Part shown: piece after piece, positions 8,719 to 17,807 of the stretch
Numbering within the stretch: the stretch's first letter is position 1
How the letters are laid out: every line of letters begins with the position of its first letter
Source of the DNA: Streptomyces coffeae
GTDB taxonomy: Bacteria > Actinomycetota > Actinomycetes > Streptomycetales > Streptomycetaceae
Direction: 5' to 3'
Length of the DNA: 64,000 nt
NCBI RefSeq assembly: GCF_016741875.1
Contig: NZ_JAERRF010000013.1
Coordinates: forward strand, 62,001-126,000
Position numbers and translations under genes: made by a program
Notes under the pieces: generated by a model
Seen by the model: the letters and a program-made list of their open reading frames with translations, nothing else
Databases searched by the model: none
Told to the model about the DNA's origin: nothing

Positions 8719-9645
8719 GTGGGCAACTTCTTGGACGGCAAGGTGATCGCCGTCACCGGGGCCGGGCGTGGCATCGGACGAGCCGTGGCCCTCGCCTGCG
8801 CGGCCGAGGGGGCGAAGGTCGTCGTCAACGACTATGGGGTCTCGATCGAGGGAGCCGAGCCGACCAGCGAGGTCGCCGAGGCCGTGGTCAAGGAGATCGA
8901 GGCCAAGACGGCGACGGGGTCGGGCGGTGCGGCGGTCGCGGTCGCCGACGATGTCTCGACCATGGCCGGTGGCCAGCGGATCGTGGACACCGCCCTCGCA
9001 CGGTTCGGTCGGCTCGACGGCGTTGTCTGCGTCGCCGGGATCCTGCGTGAGCGGATGCTCTTCAATATGACCGAGGAGGAGTGGGACCCGGTGGTTGCCA
9101 CCCACCTCAAGGGCACGTTCACGGTCTTCCGGGCCGCGGCGGCCGTGATGCGGGGGCAGCGCTCCGGCACTCTGATCGGCTTCACCAGCGGCAATCACCA
9201 GGGAAGCGTCGCCCAGGCCAACTACGCCTCCGCCAAGGGCGGGATCATTTCGCTGGTCCGAAGTGCCGCGCTGGGCCTGCACAAATACGGGGTCACCGCG
9301 AACTGTGTGGCCCCGGTCGCCCGCACCCGGATGTCCGCCAACGTTCCGATGGAGCTCAAGGAGATCGGCGAACCGGAGGATGTGGCGGCACTCGTGGTCT
9401 ACCTGCTGAGCGAACGCGCCCGCGCGGAGCGGATCACCGGGCAGGTCTATACGGTCGCGGGTCCCAAGATCGCGGTCTGGGCCCAACCGCGGGAGCTGCG
9501 CGCCGGGTACGCGGACGGCGCTTGGACCCCCGAGAAAATTGCCGACTTCCTCCCGGGCACGGTCGGCACCGACCCGATGCCGATGCTGGCACAGCTGGAA
9601 GCGATGGCGCGGGCGGCGGCCGGCAACCAACGCCCCAATGCCTGA
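8719..9645 (+). CDS. Short-chain dehydrogenase (multifunctional-enzyme type)
   Basis: NAD(P)-dependent SDR with the glycine motif TGAGRGIG at residues 13-20 and catalytic YASAK near residue 168. The longer-than-usual length (308 aa), the VNDYG motif after beta-2, and the C-terminal extension (about residues 250-308) resemble the 3-hydroxyacyl-CoA dehydrogenase part of peroxisomal multifunctional enzyme 2. A role in oxidising a 3-hydroxyacyl-CoA or a ring hydroxyl is therefore likely. GTG start with GGGAGGGG upstream. It is the first gene of a run with the acyl-CoA dehydrogenase, aldehyde dehydrogenase and probably the alcohol dehydrogenase that follow. Confidence 0.9.
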   Translation: MGNFLDGKVIAVTGAGRGIGRAVALACAAEGAKVVVNDYGVSIEGAEPTSEVAEAVVKEIEAKTATGSGGAAVAVADDVSTMAGGQRIVDTALARFGRLDGVVCVAGILRERMLFNMTEEEWDPVVATHLKGTFTVFRAAAAVMRGQRSGTLIGFTSGNHQGSVAQANYASAKGGIISLVRSAALGLHKYGVTANCVAPVARTRMSANVPMELKEIGEPEDVAALVVYLLSERARAERITGQVYTVAGPKIAVWAQPRELRAGYADGAWTPEKIADFLPGTVGTDPMPMLAQLEAMARAAAGNQRPNA

Positions 9646-9701
9646 CGCCACCGGGGACCACTCCGCCGTCGGGAACGGCCGTATGGGAGAGGGGAGAGGC
9701 T

Positions 9702-10901
9702 GTGGACTTCGCTTTCGGGGCGGACGACGAGCGGTTTCGCGGTGAAGCGCGGGCCTGGCTGGAGGAGCATGTCGCCGGTCCGTTCGCGTCCCTGCGCGCG
9801 CTGCCGCCCGGGCAGGACGGCCGGGCGGCGGCACACCGGAAGTGGGAGCGCGCGCTCGGCGGTGGCGGCTGGATCGGCCTCGGCTGGGACCGCACGCACG
9901 GGACCTACGGGAACCGGGCCGCCACCCTGACCCAGCAGGTTGTCTGGGCCGAGGAGTACGCCCGCGCCGGGGCGCCCGCACGGCTTGGGCACATCGGCGA
10001 GAACCTCCTCGCGCCCACCCTGCTCGCCTACGGCAACACCGCCCAGCGCGCCCGTTTCCTGCCCGCCATCGCGCGCGGCGAGGAGCTGTGGTGCCAGGGC
10101 TACAGCGAACCGGACGCGGGCTCGGACCTCGCCGGGGTGCGGACCCGCGCAGTCCGCGACCCGCGCGAGGACACCTACCGCATCACCGGGCAGAAGATCT
10201 GGACCTCCCTCGCCCGGGAGGCGGACTGGTGCTTTGTGCTGGCGCGCACCGAGCGGGACTCACAGCGCCACCATGGACTCTCCTTTCTGCTGCTGCCGAT
10301 GGACCAGCCGGGCCGGATCGAGGTGCGGCCGATCCGGCAGATGACCGGGACCGCGGAGTTCAACGAGGTGTTCTTCGAGGGGGCCGTGGCCCGCGCCGAG
10401 CACCTCGTCGGCGGCGCGGGCCACGGCTGGCAGGTGGCCATGGGCCTGCTCGCGGTGGAGCGCGGGGTCTCCACCCTTGCCCAGCAGATCGGCTTCGCCC
10501 AGGAGCTCGGCCGGGTCGTGGAACAGGCCCTGGAGACCGGGGCCGCCCGTGAACCCGTGCTGCGCGACCAGCTGGTACGGCAGTGGGCCGAGCTGAAGGT
10601 GATGCGCTGGAACGCCCTGCGGACGCTCGGCGCCGCACAGGATCCGGGCGCGCCCAGTGTCGCCAAGTTGCTGTGGGGCGGCTGGCATCAGCGCCTCGGC
10701 GAGCTGGCCGTGCAGGTCAGGGGTGCGGCGGCCGCACTGGGCCCAACGTGCTGGACCGCGGAACACCCCTATGAACTCGACGCTTCCCAGCGTCTCTTCC
10801 TCTTCTCCCGCGCCGACACCATCTACGGCGGCTCGGACGAGATCCAGCGCAACATCATCGCCGAGCGGGTACTTCACCTCCCCAAGGAATCACGCCGATG
10901 A
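9702..10901 (+). CDS. Acyl-CoA dehydrogenase
   Basis: A 399-aa FAD-dependent acyl-CoA dehydrogenase. Motifs: WCQGYSEPDAGSDL, KIWTSLAREADWC, GTAEFNEVFFEGA, and the C-terminal YGGSDEIQRNIIAERVLHLP. The start is the GTG at 9702, preceded by GGGGAG; longer in-frame extensions overlap the SDR gene and have no family similarity. Its stop overlaps the next start as ATGA, so it is translationally coupled to the aldehyde dehydrogenase. Unlike the pair at 4140/5311, it has no partner subunit beside it, though it resembles the large-type subunit and could pair with a small subunit from another operon. Confidence 0.92.
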   Translation: MDFAFGADDERFRGEARAWLEEHVAGPFASLRALPPGQDGRAAAHRKWERALGGGGWIGLGWDRTHGTYGNRAATLTQQVVWAEEYARAGAPARLGHIGENLLAPTLLAYGNTAQRARFLPAIARGEELWCQGYSEPDAGSDLAGVRTRAVRDPREDTYRITGQKIWTSLAREADWCFVLARTERDSQRHHGLSFLLLPMDQPGRIEVRPIRQMTGTAEFNEVFFEGAVARAEHLVGGAGHGWQVAMGLLAVERGVSTLAQQIGFAQELGRVVEQALETGAAREPVLRDQLVRQWAELKVMRWNALRTLGAAQDPGAPSVAKLLWGGWHQRLGELAVQVRGAAAALGPTCWTAEHPYELDASQRLFLFSRADTIYGGSDEIQRNIIAERVLHLPKESRR

Positions 10902-12376
10902 CCACAGACCGGCAGAGTGCGTACGGACACTGGATCGGTGGCGCCTGGCAGGCGCCCGGCCAGGGGCACTACCCCGTGGTCAATCCCGCCACCGAGGAGA
11001 CCGTCGGCCATGCCCCCGAGGCGGCCGAGGCGGATGTCGATGCCGCGGTCCGGGCCGCCCGCGCCGCGTACGACGGCTGGTCGCGCACCGCCCCACGGGA
11101 GCGCGCCGCCGTACTCGATCGCGTGGCCGCCCTGCTGGCCGAGCGCTCTCCGGACCTGGTGCCCCTCCTCCAGGCGGAGACCGGCGCGACGCTGCGCGTC
11201 ACCTCGGCGCTGCAAGTGCCCCCGGCCGTCGACCGCTTCCGCCGCTATGCGCGCGGCGCCGTCGAACCGGACACCCTTCCGCTCGCCCCGCTGCCCGTGG
11301 CCGCCACCCCGCTGGCGGCCGGTGGGCTCATCGGGGCGGCCGCGGTCCGCCGCCCCCTGGGTGTGGTCGCCTGTATCACCTCCTACAACTTCCCTCTCGC
11401 GAATCTTGCGGGCAAGGTCGCCCCGGCCCTGGCCATGGGCAATACGGTCGTGGCCAAACCGGCCCCGCAGGATCCGCTGTGCTGTCTTGAACTCGGCCCG
11501 CTGCTGAAGGAGGCCGGGCTCCCGGACGGTGCCTTCAATGTCGTCACCGGCTCGCGCGCGGTGGTGGGCGAGGCGCTGGTCGCCCACCCCGGCGTCGACA
11601 TGGTCAGCTTCACCGGATCCACCACCGTGGGGAGGAAGATCGCCGAATCCGCGGGGCGGTCGATGAAACGCACCCTGATGGAACTCGGGGGCAAGGGCGC
11701 GGCCATCGTCCTGGGGGACGCCGACGAGCGAGTGATCGCGTCGGCGGTCGGGGCGGTCGGTTCGACCTTCTCCTTTCACAGCGGGCAGATCTGCACGGCG
11801 CCGACCCGCGTGCTCGTCCATCGATCGCTGTACGAGAAGGTCATCGCCGCACTCACACATTACGCACGGTCACTCAAGATCGGTGACCCTGTGGATAACT
11901 CCACGATCGTCGGCCCGCTGATCTCCGCGGCCCAGCGCGACCGCGTCGAGGCGTATCTCGCCGGAGCCCGTGAACAGGGCGCTCGTGTGGTCGTGGGCGG
12001 TGAACGCCCCGCCCTCACACCCGGCTTCTACGCCGCCCCCGCCCTCGTCGCCGACGCCGACCCCGCGATGGCCATTGCGCAGGAGGAGGTGTTCGGCCCG
12101 GTCGTCGTGGCCCTGCCGTTCGACGACGAGGACGAGGCGGTGCGGATCGCGAACGGGACCCCGTATGGCCTCTACGACTACGTCTTCAGCGCCGACGCGG
12201 GCCGCGCCTGGTCCCTCGCCGCCCGCCTGCGCAGTGGAAATGTCGGCATCAACACCGTCCAGCGCCACCCCGAGACCCCGTTCGGCGGGTTCAAGGACAG
12301 CGGAGTGGGCCGCGACGGCGGCTCGTTCGGCCTGCACGCGTACAGCGAACTCCAGTCGGTCGTCTGGGTCTCATGA
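10898..12376 (+). CDS. NAD(P)-dependent aldehyde dehydrogenase
   Basis: Oxidises an aldehyde to the acid. The family residues are present: the general base Glu262 in LMELGGKG and the nucleophile Cys299 in SGQICTAPTR, with the Rossmann cofactor region around FTGSTTVGRKIAESAG. Length (492 aa) is normal for benzaldehyde or vanillin dehydrogenase-like members. Start overlaps the preceding stop (ATGA). With the alcohol dehydrogenase downstream it could carry an alcohol through the aldehyde to an acid that the CoA ligases then activate. Confidence 0.92.
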   Translation: MTTDRQSAYGHWIGGAWQAPGQGHYPVVNPATEETVGHAPEAAEADVDAAVRAARAAYDGWSRTAPRERAAVLDRVAALLAERSPDLVPLLQAETGATLRVTSALQVPPAVDRFRRYARGAVEPDTLPLAPLPVAATPLAAGGLIGAAAVRRPLGVVACITSYNFPLANLAGKVAPALAMGNTVVAKPAPQDPLCCLELGPLLKEAGLPDGAFNVVTGSRAVVGEALVAHPGVDMVSFTGSTTVGRKIAESAGRSMKRTLMELGGKGAAIVLGDADERVIASAVGAVGSTFSFHSGQICTAPTRVLVHRSLYEKVIAALTHYARSLKIGDPVDNSTIVGPLISAAQRDRVEAYLAGAREQGARVVVGGERPALTPGFYAAPALVADADPAMAIAQEEVFGPVVVALPFDDEDEAVRIANGTPYGLYDYVFSADAGRAWSLAARLRSGNVGINTVQRHPETPFGGFKDSGVGRDGGSFGLHAYSELQSVVWVS

Positions 12377-12448
12377 GAGCGGTGAGAGCGGTGAGAGAGC
12401 GGCGAGCAGCGAGAACCGTGCGAGCCGTGCGAACCGTGCGAGCCGTGA
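12375..12448. repeat. Short tandem repeats between aldehyde and alcohol dehydrogenase genes
   Basis: Two 9-base families lie head to tail just after the aldehyde dehydrogenase stop: GAGAGCGGT about 2.5 times, then GAACCGTGC/GAGCCGTGC alternating over four units (12413-12448). No hairpin or gene is seen in them. They look like slippage-generated spacer DNA. Confidence 0.75.
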
Positions 12449-12512
12449 GAGAGCCGAGGCGCCCGGGACATCCACGGAACGCCAACGCCAACGCCAGGGA
12501 TCGGGGAGTGTG

Positions 12513-13571
12513 ATGAGGATGCGAGGCGTCGTCTTCGACGGCACGGAGCCACGGGTCGTCGACGACCTGGAGATACGGGACCCCGGCCCCGGCGAGGTGC
12601 TGGTGCGCGTCGCTGCCGCCGGGCTCTGCCACAGCGATCTGTCGGTCATCGACGGCACCATCCCCTTTCCCGTCCCGGTCGTCCTCGGCCACGAAGGGGC
12701 GGGTGTGGTCGAGGCGGTCGGCCCCGGCGTCGGCCATGTGACCCCCGGCGACCATGTCGCGCTCTCCACCCTCGCCAACTGCGGGACCTGCCCGGACTGC
12801 GACCGCGGCCGCCCCACCATGTGCCGTGCGGCCATCGGCCGGCCGTCCCGGCCGTTCTCCCGCCCCGGCGGTGAGCGGCTGTTCAACTTCGCCTCGAACT
12901 CGGCCTTTGCCGAACGCACTCTGGTCAAGGCCGTTCAGGCGGTGAAGATTCCCGAACAGATTCCGCTCACCTCGGCCGCCCTCATCGGCTGCGGTGTCCT
13001 CACCGGCATCGGCGCCGTGCTCAACCGTGCCCGGGTGGACCGCGGTGAGTCCGTCGTGGTGATCGGTGCCGGGGGGATCGGGCTCAATGTGCTCCAGGGC
13101 GCCCGTATCGCCGCGGCCTCCACCGTTGTGGCCGTCGACTCCAACCCCGCCAAGGAGCCCCTGGCCCGGCACTTCGGCGCGACTCACTTCGTCCCGTCCG
13201 CCGAAGCCGCCCGGGAGATCCTGCCGTCCGGCGCGGACCACGTCTTCGAATGCGTCGGCTCCACCCAGCTCATCCGGCAGGCCGTCGATCTGCTCGACCG
13301 GCACGGCCAGGCGGTGCTGCTCGGCGTTCCGCCCGCCGACGCCGAAGCGTCCTTCCAGGTCTCCTCGCTCTATCTGGACAAGTCCATCCTGGGCTGCCGT
13401 TACGGCTCCTCCCGTCCCCAGCGCGACATCGCCGTGTACGCCGATCTCTACCGGCGGGGCAGACTGCTGCTGGATGAACTGATCACCCGCAGGTATCCGG
13501 TGGAGGACTTCGCCAAGGCCGCCGACGACGCCCACCACGGGCGGGTGGCACGGGCCGTGCTCACCTTCTGA
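12513..13571 (+). CDS. Zinc-dependent alcohol dehydrogenase (MDR family)
   Basis: Medium-chain zinc alcohol dehydrogenase of class III type. Catalytic-zinc ligands are Cys39 (LCHSD) and the GHE motif at residues 59-61; the four structural-zinc cysteines are in CGTCPDCDRGRPTMC. The NAD-binding motif is GAGGIGLNVLQGA. Length (352 aa) is normal. Three in-frame starts lie within ten bases (12510, 12513, 12519); ATG 12513 is chosen for its spacing from GGGGAG. It probably oxidises an alcohol intermediate before the aldehyde dehydrogenase step. Its end overlaps the convergent regulator gene by 11 bases. Confidence 0.9.
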   Translation: MRMRGVVFDGTEPRVVDDLEIRDPGPGEVLVRVAAAGLCHSDLSVIDGTIPFPVPVVLGHEGAGVVEAVGPGVGHVTPGDHVALSTLANCGTCPDCDRGRPTMCRAAIGRPSRPFSRPGGERLFNFASNSAFAERTLVKAVQAVKIPEQIPLTSAALIGCGVLTGIGAVLNRARVDRGESVVVIGAGGIGLNVLQGARIAAASTVVAVDSNPAKEPLARHFGATHFVPSAEAAREILPSGADHVFECVGSTQLIRQAVDLLDRHGQAVLLGVPPADAEASFQVSSLYLDKSILGCRYGSSRPQRDIAVYADLYRRGRLLLDELITRRYPVEDFAKAADDAHHGRVARAVLTF

Positions 13572-14589
13572 CCTCCGTCTCCAGCGAGGCGGTGGAAGCC
13601 ACGGCCCCGCTGCGGAAGGTGCGCCGGTAGACCGTCGGCGAGACACCGAGCGCCGCCTGAAGGTGCTGGCGCATCGACGCGGGGGTGCCGAAGCCCGCGT
13701 CCCGCGCGATCCGGTCCATGGACAGATCGGTGTCCTCCAGCAGCTGCCGCGCGCGTTCGATCCGCTGCGCCGCCAGCCACCGGCCGGGGCTGACACCGGT
13801 CTCCTCGCGGAAGCGCCGGGTGAAGGTCCGTACGCTCATCGACTCCTGGGCGGCCAGCTCGCGCAGCGAGATGGGGCGGTCCAGGCGTCCCAGGGCCCAG
13901 GCACGCGCCGCCGTCGTGGTGGCCTGCTGGGGCTCGGGGAGCGGACGGCGGATGTACTGCGCCTGGCCGCCGTCGCGGTGGGGTGGCACCACACTGTGCC
14001 GGGCGACCTCGTTGGCCACGGCCGTGCCGTGGTCGCGCCGCACGATGTGCAGACACAGATCGAGACCGGAGGCGACACCGGCGGAGGTGAGCACATCGCC
14101 GTCGTCCACGAAGAGCACGTCCGGGTCGACCGTGACGGCCGGGAAGAGCCGCTGGAAGTGGTCGGCGCTGTGCCAGTGGGTGGTGGCCGGGCGGCCGTCG
14201 AGCAGACCGGCCGCCGCCAGCACGAAGGAGCCCGTGCAGATGGACACCCAGCGGGTGCCGGGGCGGGCATGGGCGAGCGCCGCGGCGAGCGACGCGGGCA
14301 GTCTGCCCTCCTCGAAGACCGGCCCGAGTCCGTACGAGGCGGGCACCACGACGGTGTCGGCCTCGGCCAGGGCCTCCGGGCCACGCTCCACGGTGATCGG
14401 GAAGTCGGCGTCGGTCCGCACCGTCCCGGGCTCGGGGGTGCAGGTCACCACGTCGTAGAGGGCGTGGCCCTCGGGGGAGCGGGCCTTGCCGAAGATCCGG
14501 TAGGGGATGCCGAGTTCGAAGGGGATCACGCCGTGCAGGGCGAGCACCACAACACGGTGGGGCCTTACGGCAGTCTCCGGCTGGGACAT
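13561..14589 (-). CDS. GlxA-type transcriptional regulator (DJ-1/PfpI plus AraC domains)
   Basis: The N-terminal half is a DJ-1/PfpI-like glutaminase-type domain (about residues 10-190) and the C-terminal third an AraC helix-turn-helix pair (ARQLLEDTDLSMDRIARDAG; GFGTPASMRQHLQ). Such regulators usually sense a small metabolite. ATG 14589 has GGAGG six bases upstream; a longer frame up to 14682 lacks one. It faces the MFS transporter gene divergently, suggesting control of that transporter. No copy of the 17-bp operator lies in its promoter, so it appears separate from the main regulon. Confidence 0.88.
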   Translation of the reverse strand: MSQPETAVRPHRVVVLALHGVIPFELGIPYRIFGKARSPEGHALYDVVTCTPEPGTVRTDADFPITVERGPEALAEADTVVVPASYGLGPVFEEGRLPASLAAALAHARPGTRWVSICTGSFVLAAAGLLDGRPATTHWHSADHFQRLFPAVTVDPDVLFVDDGDVLTSAGVASGLDLCLHIVRRDHGTAVANEVARHSVVPPHRDGGQAQYIRRPLPEPQQATTTAARAWALGRLDRPISLRELAAQESMSVRTFTRRFREETGVSPGRWLAAQRIERARQLLEDTDLSMDRIARDAGFGTPASMRQHLQAALGVSPTVYRRTFRSGAVASTASLETEVRR

Positions 14590-14700
14590 CCGCCACCTCC
14601 AGAGCGAAACAGAGCGCGGGACACGGGCCTGGCCCGATCCTAACGAATGCTGTCCCGCGGGCCACTCGCTCGTTCCGGCCACCGTGCGGATCCTGGTCCG

Positions 14701-16059
14701 GTGACACAGACAACCGGACTCCCCGGAGCCTCAGAACAGGATGAGCGTCGGCCCGAGAGGGCCCCGCGGCGGGCGCCTCGCGTACGCCTCCCCCGTCGCG
14801 CCCCGCACCGGGCATGGCTGGTCGCCGCCGTCGGGTTTGTGACGATCATCGGGGCGGCCGGTTTCGCCTCGCTGCCCGGTCTGCTGATTGATCCGCTCCA
14901 TGAGAAGTTCGGCTGGTCGCGCGGCACGATCGGATTCGCGGTCTCCGTCAACCTCGCCCTCTATGGGCTCACCGCGCCGTTCGCGGCCGCCCTGATGGAT
15001 CGCTTCGGCATCCGTAAGGTCATCGCCGGCGCGCTGATCGTGATCGCCACGGGCGGCGGGTTGACGGTTTTCATGACCGCCGCATGGCAGTTCATCCTCT
15101 GCTGGGGCGTGCTGGTGGGACTCGGCAGCGGCTCCATGGCGCTCGCGTTCGCCGCGACCATCGCCAACCGGTGGTTCGTCGCCCGGCGCGGGCTGGTGAC
15201 CGGCATCCTCACCGCGGGCGGTGCCTCCGGGCAACTGGTCTTCCTGCCGCTGCTCTCCTGGATCGTCGAACACCACGACTGGCGCGCCGCCGCCGTGACC
15301 GTCGCGCTCTCCGCCCTCGCGATCGTGCCGTTCGTCTGGCTGCTCATGCGCGACTACCCCTCGGACGTGGGGCTCACCCCCTACGGCGCCGACGGCCCGC
15401 CCCTCCCGCGGCCCGCGCCACGGCGGGGCGCTGCCCGCCGCGCGGTCACCGCGCTGACCTCCGCGGCCCGCGGCGGCACCTTCTGGCTGCTCGCCGGGAC
15501 CTTCGCGATCTGCGGCGCGTCGACCAACGGCCTGATCAAGACGCACTTCGTCCCCGCGGCGCACGACCACGAGATGCCGGTGGTGGCCGCCGCGAGCCTG
15601 CTCGCGGTCATCGGGGTCTTCGACATCCTGGGGACGGTGGCCTCCGGCTGGTTCACCGACCGCTTCGACGCGCGGCGGCTGCTGGCCGTCTACTACGCGC
15701 TGCGCGGGATCTCGCTGATGTTCCTGCCGATCCTGCTGGCCGACGCGGTGCATCCGCCGATGATCTTCTTCATCGTCTTCTACGGGCTCGACTGGGTCGC
15801 CACCGTGCCGCCGACCATGGCGCTGTGCCGGGAGCGCTACGGCGAGGACAGCGCGATCGTCTTCGGCTGGGTGCTGGCCTCCCACCAGGTGGGGGCGGGG
15901 CTCGTGGCCTTCCTGGGCGGCGTGGCGCGCGACACGTTCGGATCCTACGACGTCGTCTGGTACGCGTCGGGGGCACTGTGCGCGGTGGCCGCCCTGATGG
16001 CGCTGGTGATCCGGCGGTCCGGGCCGGTCGCGGCCGAGCCGGTGCCGTCCGCCGCCTGA
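14701..16059 (+). CDS. MFS transporter
   Basis: Twelve-helix major facilitator protein of the oxalate/formate or monocarboxylate transporter type, with LMDRFGIRK after helix 2 (cytoplasmic loop signature) and a matching WFTDRFDARRL in the second half. It likely imports a carboxylate at the cytoplasmic membrane. The GTG at 14701 is preferred because upstream in-frame codons encode low-complexity basic sequence; ATG 14647 is an alternative. Divergent from the GlxA-type regulator, which probably controls it. It is the only clear transporter in the catabolic blocks, so it is a candidate for substrate uptake. Confidence 0.85.
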   Translation: MTQTTGLPGASEQDERRPERAPRRAPRVRLPRRAPHRAWLVAAVGFVTIIGAAGFASLPGLLIDPLHEKFGWSRGTIGFAVSVNLALYGLTAPFAAALMDRFGIRKVIAGALIVIATGGGLTVFMTAAWQFILCWGVLVGLGSGSMALAFAATIANRWFVARRGLVTGILTAGGASGQLVFLPLLSWIVEHHDWRAAAVTVALSALAIVPFVWLLMRDYPSDVGLTPYGADGPPLPRPAPRRGAARRAVTALTSAARGGTFWLLAGTFAICGASTNGLIKTHFVPAAHDHEMPVVAAASLLAVIGVFDILGTVASGWFTDRFDARRLLAVYYALRGISLMFLPILLADAVHPPMIFFIVFYGLDWVATVPPTMALCRERYGEDSAIVFGWVLASHQVGAGLVAFLGGVARDTFGSYDVVWYASGALCAVAALMALVIRRSGPVAAEPVPSAA

Positions 16060-16083
16060 GGGGCGGAGCCGGGTTGCCAGTTG

Positions 16084-16719
16084 CTAGGACGCGGGGGTGA
16101 AGGCGCCGAACTCGCCCCGGTGGAAGAGCAGCGGCCCCGTCCGCGCCGCCGTCTCGTCCGTGCCGAGCGCACCCACCCGGCCGACGACGACCAGGTGGTC
16201 GCCACCGGTGTGCACGGCGTGCACCGTGCAGTCGATCCAGGCCGGAACGCCGGTGAGCCGGGGGGAGCCGGTGGCCGGGGACGGTTCATGGGCGACGCCC
16301 GCGAACTTGTCCGGCCGTACGGACGCGCTCACCGCGAAGCCCCGGCACAACTCGCCCTGGTCCGCGCCGAGGACATTGACGCAGAAGACCCCGGCGCGGG
16401 CGATCCGCGGCCAGGTGGTGGACGAACGGGCGACCATGAAGGCGATCAGCGGCGGAGCCAGGGACAGCGAGGTGAACGACTGGCAGGCGAAGCCCGCCGG
16501 GCCGTCCTCGTCGACGGTCGTGATCACGGTGATGCCGCTCGCGAAGTGCCCCAGCACCCGGCGGAATTCGGCCGGACCGAACGGAACGCGCTCGCCCGCC
16601 CGGACGCAGCGCAGCTCGGGCGGGGGCAGCGGATCCACCGCGCGTGGGGCGGAGGTCGGTGAGCCGACCGCGCGCAGATAACGGACGGCGGTGGCGGCCA
16701 TCCCGGCATGTCCCATCAT
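16084..16719 (-). CDS. Flavin reductase-like protein
   Basis: Flavin reductase-like domain (PF01613), the small component of two-component flavin monooxygenases such as HsaB and HpaC; it supplies reduced FMN or FAD using NAD(P)H. Visible family features are FASGITVITT, GFACQSFTSLSLAPPLIAFMV and the GGDHLVVVGRV strand with its conserved His. Operator copy 4 sits at 16733, inside a longer open frame, which shows that the real start is at 16719 or a nearby Met. Possible oxygenase partners are the LLM proteins at 46947 and 48810, which share the operator. Confidence 0.88.
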   Translation of the reverse strand: MMGHAGMAATAVRYLRAVGSPTSAPRAVDPLPPPELRCVRAGERVPFGPAEFRRVLGHFASGITVITTVDEDGPAGFACQSFTSLSLAPPLIAFMVARSSTTWPRIARAGVFCVNVLGADQGELCRGFAVSASVRPDKFAGVAHEPSPATGSPRLTGVPAWIDCTVHAVHTGGDHLVVVGRVGALGTDETAARTGPLLFHRGEFGAFTPAS

Positions 16720-16732
16720 GCGCCCCAGTGAA

Positions 16733-16749
16733 TCTGATGGAACGTCAGA
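16733..16749. promoter_or_regulatory. Catabolic operator, copy 4 (TCTGATGGAACGTCAGA)
   Basis: Palindrome with AT-rich flanks (AATCTGATGG / AACGTCAGATT extends the symmetry to 21 bases), 14 bases upstream of the flavin reductase start on the minus strand. Confidence 0.82.
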
Positions 16750-16846
16750 TTGGAAGTGAGGTGACCACGGTTTTCGCACCCGATCCGCCCTGTCCGCCCG
16801 GTCCGCGTGCCCGACCGGACCCGATCGCCGACCGCTCATCGACCGC

Positions 16847-17719
16847 TCATCGGCCGCGGTAGGCGGGGGAGCGTCGTTCGGCGAACGCGCGGATGCCCTC
16901 ACCCGCGTCCGCCGTGGTCATGTTGATCTCCTGGGCTGTCGCCTCGGCGGCGAACGCGGCGGCCCGGCCCGATTCGAGCGAGGCGTTCACCAGCGCCTTG
17001 GTGAGGGCGATGGCGCGGGTGGGGCCGGTGGCCAGGCGTTCGGCCCAGGAGCGGGCGGTCGCGACCAGTTCGGCGTCCGGGACGACGCGGTTGACCAGGC
17101 CGAGCCGTTCGGCCTCGGCGGCGGGCAGCCTGTCCCCGAAGAACATCAGCTCCTTCGCCCGCTGCGGACCGGTCAGCCGGGGGAGCAGATAGGCCCCGCC
17201 GCCGTCCGGGACCAGCCCGCGGCGGATGAACACCTCGATGAAGGTGGCCGATTCGGCGGCCAGCACCAGATCGCAGGCGAGGGCGAGGTGGGCGCCGAGC
17301 CCGGCCGCCGTGCCGTTCACGGCGGCGATGACCGGCTTCTCGCAGTCGAGTACGGCGGCGATCAGCCGCTGCGCCCCCGCCTGGATCAGTCGTGCCACAT
17401 CGCCGGGGATCCGCTCGTCCGGCCGTCCGTTCGCGGCCATGCCCTGCTGTCCGTTCGCCGTCTCGCCCGGCTGTCCGTTCGCGGAGGGACCGCGCAGATC
17501 GGCGCCCGCGCAGAACCCCTTGCCGGTGGCGGTGAGCACGACCGCCCGGACCGCCGGGTCGGCGGAGGCGTCGTCGAGCAGGGAAATCAGCCTTTCCCGC
17601 TGGTCGGGGGTGATGGCGTTCAGCGCGGCCGGGCGGTTGAGGGTGATCCACGAGACGCCGTTGTCAGTGGCGTGCCGTACAACGGAGTCGAGGGAGTCTT
17701 CGGGGGAGGGAGACATCAT
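16847..17719 (-). CDS. Enoyl-CoA hydratase/isomerase
   Basis: Crotonase-fold enzyme that hydrates or isomerises an enoyl-CoA. Oxyanion-hole segments are GKGFCAGADL and NGTAAGLGAHLAL. The second acid/base position reads RRGLVPDGGG, with Asp in place of the hydratase Glu, as in PaaG-like isomerases. A degenerate NGQPGETANGQQG-type repeat (about residues 80-100) is inserted after the first oxyanion loop. GGAG precedes the ATG. It lies 88 bases after the ADP-forming synthetase on the same strand and is likely cotranscribed with it under operator copy 5. Confidence 0.88.
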   Translation of the reverse strand: MMSPSPEDSLDSVVRHATDNGVSWITLNRPAALNAITPDQRERLISLLDDASADPAVRAVVLTATGKGFCAGADLRGPSANGQPGETANGQQGMAANGRPDERIPGDVARLIQAGAQRLIAAVLDCEKPVIAAVNGTAAGLGAHLALACDLVLAAESATFIEVFIRRGLVPDGGGAYLLPRLTGPQRAKELMFFGDRLPAAEAERLGLVNRVVPDAELVATARSWAERLATGPTRAIALTKALVNASLESGRAAAFAAEATAQEINMTTADAGEGIRAFAERRSPAYRGR

Positions 17720-17807
17720 GGGGGAGCTCCGGACATCGGTGTGCTCGGCGGGGTGGACGCGCCCGGCGGGGCGGAGGAGGCCGGGTGGAGGGACGAGCGC
17801 GGCGGGC

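Noticed and set aside
12375..12448. Short tandem repeats as a CRISPR array
   Set aside because: Units are 9 bases without unique spacers, and no cas genes are present.
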